Positions 22,783 through 27,041 of a stretch of 27,041 nucleotides of DNA are shown here, one piece after another (within the stretch, counting starts at the first letter, position 1; every line of letters starts with the position of its first letter). The notes under the pieces were generated by a model. The model was given only the letters and a program-made list of their open reading frames with translations, made no database searches and was not told the origin of the DNA. The stretch spans positions 1 to 27,041 of the forward strand of contig DLQI01000048.1 of NCBI GenBank assembly GCA_002478745.1, in the 5' to 3' direction. Source of the DNA: Rhodobacteraceae bacterium UBA7436 (GTDB lineage: Bacteria > Pseudomonadota > Alphaproteobacteria > Rhodobacterales > Rhodobacteraceae). A program made the position numbers and the translations under genes.

Positions 22783-23961
22783 ATGAGCCGTCGACGGGTC
22801 AGTATATTTGGGGCCACGGGTTCCATCGGGCAAAACACAATTGATTTGATTGCCCGTGATCTTGACCACTACGAGGTTGTTGCCCTCACAGGTGCGTCCA
22901 ACATTGCTCTGCTGGCCAAAGATGCAATTCGCTTGAACGCCAAAATTGCAATTACAGCCCACGATCATTTGCTGAGCAATTTACAAGAAGAACTAAAGGA
23001 CAGCCCGGTTAAGGCTGCTGCGGGGCAGGCGGCTTTGACTGAGGCAGCGTCACGCCCGGTTGATTGGGTTATGTCTGCCATCATCGGTTCTGCTGGCTTG
23101 CAACCGGGCCTCAAAGCCTTGGAGCAAGGCGCGACACTGGCGTTGGCAAATAAGGAGTCTCTGGTTTGCGCAGGAGAATTGATCCTGCAGACAGCAAATG
23201 AAAACAGCGCAAAAATTTTACCCGTCGACAGCGAACACTCGGCTATTTTTCAAGGGCTTGTTGGTGAAGATATCGCTGCGGTTGAGCGGATCATAATCAC
23301 GGCAAGTGGCGGTGCGTTTCGTGACTGGCCGATCAACGAATTGGCCAATGCAACATTGGCACAGGCATCTGCCCATCCCAACTGGGATATGGGACAGCGG
23401 ATTACGATCGACAGTGCTTCGATGTTTAATAAGGCGATGGAAGTTATTGAAACACATGAATACTTTGATGTTCGAGCGGGTCAAATTGAGGTGCTTGTTC
23501 ATCCAGAGTCGATGATCCACGCACTTGTGGGGTTTAATGATGGAGCGTTGATGGCCCATGTTGGACCACCGGATATGCGCCACGCGATCGGATATGCGCT
23601 GCATTGGCCAGAACGTCAGGTATTGCCTGTTGAGCGATTAGATTTGGCCAAAATTGGGTCATTCACGTTCCGTGCTCCAGACGAATTGAGATGGCCGGCT
23701 TTGCGTCTAGCACGCGAAGTCATGGCGCGCGGCGGATTGGCGGGGGCTGTTTTCAACGCAGCCAAAGAGTCAGCACTCGATGGATTCATAGCAGGCGCGT
23801 TGAAATTTACCGAAATGTCTGAGGTTGTTGAAGAAACGCTGACTGTCGTTGACAACAATGGCGGTCATATTGATGACACGATGACCCTTGATAATGTTCT
23901 TCATATTGACCATCTCGCACGTGAGAACGCGCATCAAATCATAAAACAACGGGCAGGATAA
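22783..23961 (+). CDS. dxr: 1-Deoxy-D-xylulose 5-phosphate reductoisomerase
   Basis: A 392-aa NADPH- and metal-dependent enzyme that turns DXP into MEP, committing carbon to the non-mevalonate isoprenoid pathway. The NADPH loop GATGSIGQN is at residues 10-18. The metal-binding DSEHSAIFQ, the flexible substrate loop ASGGAFRDWP and the SASMFNKAMEVIE region are all present. The start at 22783 was chosen because the family begins with this MSRRRVSIFGATGS sequence; a longer in-frame start inside cdsA has no family support. A GAGAG site lies about 6 nt upstream. It is 4 bp ahead of rseP. Confidence 0.96.
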   Translation: MSRRRVSIFGATGSIGQNTIDLIARDLDHYEVVALTGASNIALLAKDAIRLNAKIAITAHDHLLSNLQEELKDSPVKAAAGQAALTEAASRPVDWVMSAIIGSAGLQPGLKALEQGATLALANKESLVCAGELILQTANENSAKILPVDSEHSAIFQGLVGEDIAAVERIIITASGGAFRDWPINELANATLAQASAHPNWDMGQRITIDSASMFNKAMEVIETHEYFDVRAGQIEVLVHPESMIHALVGFNDGALMAHVGPPDMRHAIGYALHWPERQVLPVERLDLAKIGSFTFRAPDELRWPALRLAREVMARGGLAGAVFNAAKESALDGFIAGALKFTEMSEVVEETLTVVDNNGGHIDDTMTLDNVLHIDHLARENAHQIIKQRAG

Positions 23962-23965
23962 TAAC

Positions 23966-25315
23966 TTGGATATTGCAACGCTGATTGGCCAGTTCGGTGG
24001 CTTCTTCTGGATGATTATTGCATTTGTAGTCGCTTTGAGTGTGGTCGTGGCGATCCACGAATATGGTCACTACATCGTCGCTCGTTGGATAGGCATTCAT
24101 GCGGATGTGTTCAGCCTTGGCTTTGGTCCAATACTGTACTCGCGGTTCGATAAACGTGGTACTAAATGGCAGATCGCTGCCTTGCCATTTGGCGGATATG
24201 TAAAGTTCGCAGGGGATTCGAATGCAGCCTCTGGCGTTGACGGTGAAGCAATGGCGGAAGTGGCCGATGATCCTGTCGCGCGTCGCGCAACGATGCACGG
24301 TGCGCCGCTGTGGGCGCGTGCGCTAACCGTCGCTGCTGGGCCTGTCTTTAACTTTGCCTTATCGATTGCTATTTTCTTTAGTGTCTTGGTCTACACAGGA
24401 CAGCCGAGTGATCCGTTGACGGTATCGGCGCTTCAGGCCTTGCCAGGTCAAGAAACCGAGTTGCGCGAAGGTGATCGCATTCTTGGAATCGAAGGTCAGC
24501 AATATGCAGGATTTGATGAGGCGGTGCGTTGGGCACTTACGACCACGCCGCCACGTCCCGATATTTTGAACTATGACATCGAACGAGATGGCGAAAAACT
24601 AACCGTCACTGGACCATTTCTGGCACCTGCACGGATTGGGAATATTATGCCACAAAGTGCTGCATCTGATGCCGGATTGCAGCGTGGTGATGTCATTACC
24701 CATATCAATGGGGATCCAATAACGGCGTTTCTTGATATGAAGGAGATCGTTGAATCCTCTGAAGGGGCTGAATTGGGTTTGACTGTTTGGCGAGACGGGT
24801 CCGTCGAGCAATTGGTTTTAACACCAAAGCGCGTGGATGAACCCTTGCCAGCAGGGGGCTTTGATACTCAATGGCGTATTGGCATCATGAATGGTTTGGC
24901 GTTTGAGCCTGCGACTGAAACCGTACCTCTAGGTACCGCATTGTCGAGTAGTGTGCGTCAAGTCGGACGTATCATCGAGGGGTCGATCTCGGGTCTTGGC
25001 CACATGGTTACCGGCGCAATCAGCACCTGTAATTTGTCAGGGCCAATTGGGATTGCGCAAACCTCGGGCGCGATGGCCTCGCAAGGTGCGCAAAGCTTTA
25101 TGTGGTTTATTGCCGTTCTAAGCACTGCTGTTGGTTTGTTGAACTTGTTCCCAATTCCAGCATTGGATGGGGGCCATTTGGTTTTTTATGCATACGAAGC
25201 CGTGACCAAACGTCCACCAAGCGATGGTGCGCTGCGCATCCTTATGGGAATTGGTCTTGCTATGGTTTTGACATTGATGGTGTTTGCTCTGGGCAATGAT
25301 CTGTTCTGCCCGTAA
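23966..25315 (+). CDS. rseP: Site-2 zinc metalloprotease RseP
   Basis: A 449-aa membrane protease that cleaves anti-sigma factors and leftover signal peptides in envelope stress control. The zinc motif HEYGH is at residues 31-35 within the first helix, and a second conserved motif near the C-terminus (IPALDGGHLVFYAYE) holds the third ligand Asp. Two PDZ domains lie between the membrane parts (about 150-200 with GDRILGIEGQQ, and 225-285 with AGLQRGDVITHING). The start is a TTG with AGGA 7 nt upstream. No in-frame ATG keeps the first helix intact, so TTG is the likely true start. It follows dxr by 4 bp. Confidence 0.93.
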   Translation: MDIATLIGQFGGFFWMIIAFVVALSVVVAIHEYGHYIVARWIGIHADVFSLGFGPILYSRFDKRGTKWQIAALPFGGYVKFAGDSNAASGVDGEAMAEVADDPVARRATMHGAPLWARALTVAAGPVFNFALSIAIFFSVLVYTGQPSDPLTVSALQALPGQETELREGDRILGIEGQQYAGFDEAVRWALTTTPPRPDILNYDIERDGEKLTVTGPFLAPARIGNIMPQSAASDAGLQRGDVITHINGDPITAFLDMKEIVESSEGAELGLTVWRDGSVEQLVLTPKRVDEPLPAGGFDTQWRIGIMNGLAFEPATETVPLGTALSSSVRQVGRIIEGSISGLGHMVTGAISTCNLSGPIGIAQTSGAMASQGAQSFMWFIAVLSTAVGLLNLFPIPALDGGHLVFYAYEAVTKRPPSDGALRILMGIGLAMVLTLMVFALGNDLFCP

Positions 25316-25349
25316 AGGGCTAAGTTCCGAAGGTTTATTAGCTGGATTA

Positions 25350-25359
25350 GGCTGCAGCC
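25350..25359. repeat. 10-bp palindrome after rseP
   Basis: GGCTGCAGCC reads the same on both strands, 35 bp after the rseP stop. It could be a protein site or the tip of a weak hairpin; there is no T-tract, so it is not a clear terminator. Confidence 0.3.
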
Positions 25360-25398
25360 AGCCGCCGAATTTAGTGGACTTTTGCACAAGAGAATCCG

Positions 25399-25434
25399 CC
25401 TAAATGTGCCCATTGCCATATTTAGGACACATTT
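25399..25434 (+). promoter_or_regulatory. Two overlapping, mutually exclusive inverted repeats upstream of the small ORF
   Basis: CCTAAAT (25399-25405) pairs with ATTTAGG (25420-25426). AAATGTG (25402-25408) pairs with CACATTT (25428-25434). The two stems share AAAT, so only one can form at a time. The element lies about 60 bp before the 49-aa ORF. It could be an RNA switch or a complex operator; AT-rich 7-bp stems are weak, which limits confidence. Confidence 0.35.
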
Positions 25435-25493
25435 CCATCAATTTAAGGCCTCATTGCGTCTGTACGTTTTTGGTGAACGTAAGGATAACAAAG

Positions 25494-25643
25494 ATGCAGA
25501 CATTTAAAACAGGATACCGCGGCCTGCGTTTGTTGGTCGATCTGAACTGGGATCGCGGTTTGTATTTGGGCACGATGGCGGCTGGTCTTTTACTTGGGCT
25601 ATGGTTGTGCAGCATCGATGTGGGTGTGCTTTCCTCTAAATAA
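25494..25643 (+). CDS. Small single-pass membrane protein between rseP and bamA
   Basis: A 49-aa protein starting MQTFKTGYRGLRLLVDLNWD, with one hydrophobic helix at about residues 24-43 and a short tail (VGVLSSK). AAGGA (25481-25485) lies 8 nt upstream of the ATG. The longer in-frame start at 25404 falls inside the inverted repeats and has no ribosome site, so it was rejected. A basic, amphipathic-looking N-terminus suggests a cytoplasmic N-terminus. I recognise no named family. Its location between an envelope protease and the outer-membrane assembly gene suggests an envelope role by context only. Confidence 0.65.
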   Translation: MQTFKTGYRGLRLLVDLNWDRGLYLGTMAAGLLLGLWLCSIDVGVLSSK

Positions 25644-25753
25644 GGGAAAGAAATCAGCCTGAAAGGGCAGATTTAGTGCGTTCGCGTTTTGACAAGTCAG
25701 CATATACTCGGTACTCATCAAGGCAACTTTTGTCTTAAGATTGGGTAATAACC
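25644..25753. promoter_or_regulatory. Gap upstream of bamA with an ambiguous promoter
   Basis: A perfect TTGACA (25689-25694) and a near-perfect -10, TATACT (25703-25708), are both present but only 8 bp apart, so they cannot form one promoter. TATACT could pair with a weak -35 (TTCGCG, 25681-25686) at 16 bp. A bamA promoter here is likely, but its exact architecture is open. Confidence 0.35.
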
Positions 25754-27041
25754 ATGAAGTTGCGGTTTACGAGCAAGCACGGCGGCATATATTCGTCAAA
25801 AAACGCACTGATGACAGTCAAGCGCTTGGTTGGTGTTTCCTTATTGGTTTCATCTACTTGGATGGCTGGGACGATGCCAGCTCATGCTCAGAACTTCTCT
25901 TTCAATAATGTTGTTGTCGACGGGAATACGCGGATTGGAAACTCCGCAATTCTGTCGCGAGCAGGAATCGCACGCGGTCAAACTGTGAGCGCCGGACAGC
26001 TGAACGACGCATTCCAAAAGCTTCAAAATAGCGGATTGTTTGAAAGTGTTTCGATTTCCCCTGTTGGGAATACCCTTAATATCACTGTTGTTGAGCGCCC
26101 AACTATTAATCGGGTCAACTTCGAAGGCAATCGCCGCTTGAAGAACGATGCATTGTCAGCGCTGGTTTCGTCAACTGAACGCCGTGTTTTCAATCCAACA
26201 GTTGCGGAAGCTGATGCGGCAAAGATTGCCGAAGCATATTCTAACAGTGGCCGCTTGGCTGCGCGGGTTTCGCCCAAAATTATCAAGCGCAGCGACAATC
26301 GTGTTGATGTCGTGTTCGAGATTTTTGAAGGTGACATTATAGAGGTTGAGCGTCTTAGTTTTGTTGGCAACAGAGTTTATTCTGATAGGCGTTTGCGCCG
26401 TGTCCTAAGTACAAAGCAAGCTGGCCTTTTCCGTGCTTTGGTTAAGGCTGACACTTTCGTCGAAGATCGGATTGAGTTTGATAAGCAAGTTCTACGCGAG
26501 TTTTACGTATCACGCGGTTACATTGATTTCAGAACAAATGCTGTAAACGCAGAGTTGGCTCAGGAGCGCGACGGGCATTTTATTGCCTTTAATATTCAAG
26601 AGGGACAACAGTTCAAGTTTGGCACTGTTACAACAACCAGCGAGTTGAGTACGGTCGATGGCGATGAATATCAGGCCGTAACCAAAATCCGCCCAGGCGT
26701 AGTTTATTCTCCAACATTGGTTGAACTTGAGATCGCGCGCATGGAGCGTTTGGCTATACGTCAAGGCGTTGATTTCTTACGGGTTGAGCCACGTATCACA
26801 CGCAACGATCGTGATCTGACGCTTGATGTTGAATTCGTTTTATCTCGTGGGCAACGCATCTTTGTTGAACGAATTGATATTGAGGGTAATACGACCACAT
26901 TGGACCGCGTTATCCGCCGCCAATTTAAATCCGCTGAAGGTGACCCATTTAATCCACGTGAAATTCGTGAATCTGCAGAGCGGATCCGGGCATTAGGTTT
27001 CTTCACCAATGCAAACGTAAATGCGCGTGAGGGTTCGTCTC
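25754..27041 (+). CDS. bamA: Outer-membrane assembly factor BamA (N-terminal part, cut by window edge)
   Basis: The frame is open for 429 codons to the window edge. A Sec signal peptide with an unusually long N-region (MKLRFTSKHGGIYSSKNALM before the hydrophobic core) ends near AHA-QN (residue 45). An in-frame ATG at 25811 would give a shorter, more ordinary signal peptide. Successive POTRA domains follow: about 48-115 (FNNVVVDGNTRIGN), 116-195 (RVNFEGNRRLKND), 196-275 (RLSFVGNRVYSD) and 276-370, and a fifth begins near 375 (VERIDIEGNTTT). The beta-barrel that inserts outer-membrane proteins lies beyond the edge. The order rseP-bamA is conserved in proteobacteria. No strong ribosome site is seen before 25754. 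Confidence 0.93.
   Translation, partial: MKLRFTSKHGGIYSSKNALMTVKRLVGVSLLVSSTWMAGTMPAHAQNFSFNNVVVDGNTRIGNSAILSRAGIARGQTVSAGQLNDAFQKLQNSGLFESVSISPVGNTLNITVVERPTINRVNFEGNRRLKNDALSALVSSTERRVFNPTVAEADAAKIAEAYSNSGRLAARVSPKIIKRSDNRVDVVFEIFEGDIIEVERLSFVGNRVYSDRRLRRVLSTKQAGLFRALVKADTFVEDRIEFDKQVLREFYVSRGYIDFRTNAVNAELAQERDGHFIAFNIQEGQQFKFGTVTTTSELSTVDGDEYQAVTKIRPGVVYSPTLVELEIARMERLAIRQGVDFLRVEPRITRNDRDLTLDVEFVLSRGQRIFVERIDIEGNTTTLDRVIRRQFKSAEGDPFNPREIRESAERIRALGFFTNANVNAREGSS

Noticed and set aside
1..27041. tRNA, rRNA, CRISPR arrays, IS elements or prophage genes
   Set aside because: No cloverleaf, conserved rRNA stretch, regular direct-repeat array, transposase or phage motif was recognised on reading both strands.

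Overview
The window looks like chromosomal DNA from a marine alphaproteobacterium of the order Rhodobacterales (Roseobacter group). This rests on gene content and order (pyrH-frr-uppS-cdsA-dxr-rseP-bamA; a DUF21/CBS protein and xerD next to aroK-aroB), on FAD oxidoreductase-GcvT fusion dehydrogenases, and on codon use. The genus is not fixed by anything I can see. No rRNA, tRNA, CRISPR array, IS element or phage gene was recognised.

Layout. (1) Positions 1-3226 hold two divergently transcribed paralogous dehydrogenases of the dimethylglycine/sarcosine dehydrogenase family. The left one is cut by the window edge. A 17-bp palindrome lies almost exactly midway between their start codons. (2) Positions 3227-4369 are a patchy accessory stretch: an orphan 149-aa protein, a 49-aa very basic protein, several inverted repeats, and a gene-free segment with four copies of an NACTGTRCA motif. 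(3) Positions 4370-9148 hold a CorC/TlyC-type membrane protein, a metallophosphatase-fold protein with altered metal motifs, and a leftward operon of a 49-aa membrane peptide, a 514-aa exported protein of unknown function and xerD. (4) Positions 9230-10928 are aroK-aroB, ending in a strong bidirectional terminator shared with the converging ssb. (5) Positions 11761-12883 hold a secreted lytic transglycosylase and a small membrane protein. (6) Positions 12885-17645 are a leftward oligopeptide-type ABC importer operon (two unusually large permeases and a fused double ATPase) with no substrate-binding protein gene in view. An AraC-family regulator and miaA lie upstream on the same strand. (7) Positions 19792-27041 are the conserved rightward cell-envelope and translation cluster pyrH, frr, uppS, cdsA, dxr, rseP, a 49-aa membrane peptide, and the first 429 codons of bamA.

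How the genes fit together. The right third is a housekeeping cluster. PyrH supplies UDP, Frr recycles ribosomes, Dxr and UppS build the isoprenoid carrier for peptidoglycan, CdsA makes CDP-diacylglycerol, RseP is the envelope-stress site-2 protease, and BamA assembles outer-membrane proteins. The left and middle parts are typical accessory metabolism for a marine heterotroph: methylated-amine oxidation feeding one-carbon units to tetrahydrofolate, and peptide-type uptake.

I found no clearly new multi-gene system. The most interesting leads are the metallophosphatase-fold protein with three altered metal motifs, the symmetric palindrome between the divergent dehydrogenases, the NACTGTRCA cluster, the importer with enlarged permeases and no binding protein, and two mutually exclusive inverted repeats ahead of the small ORF/bamA region. 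All start sites and regulatory calls were made by eye.
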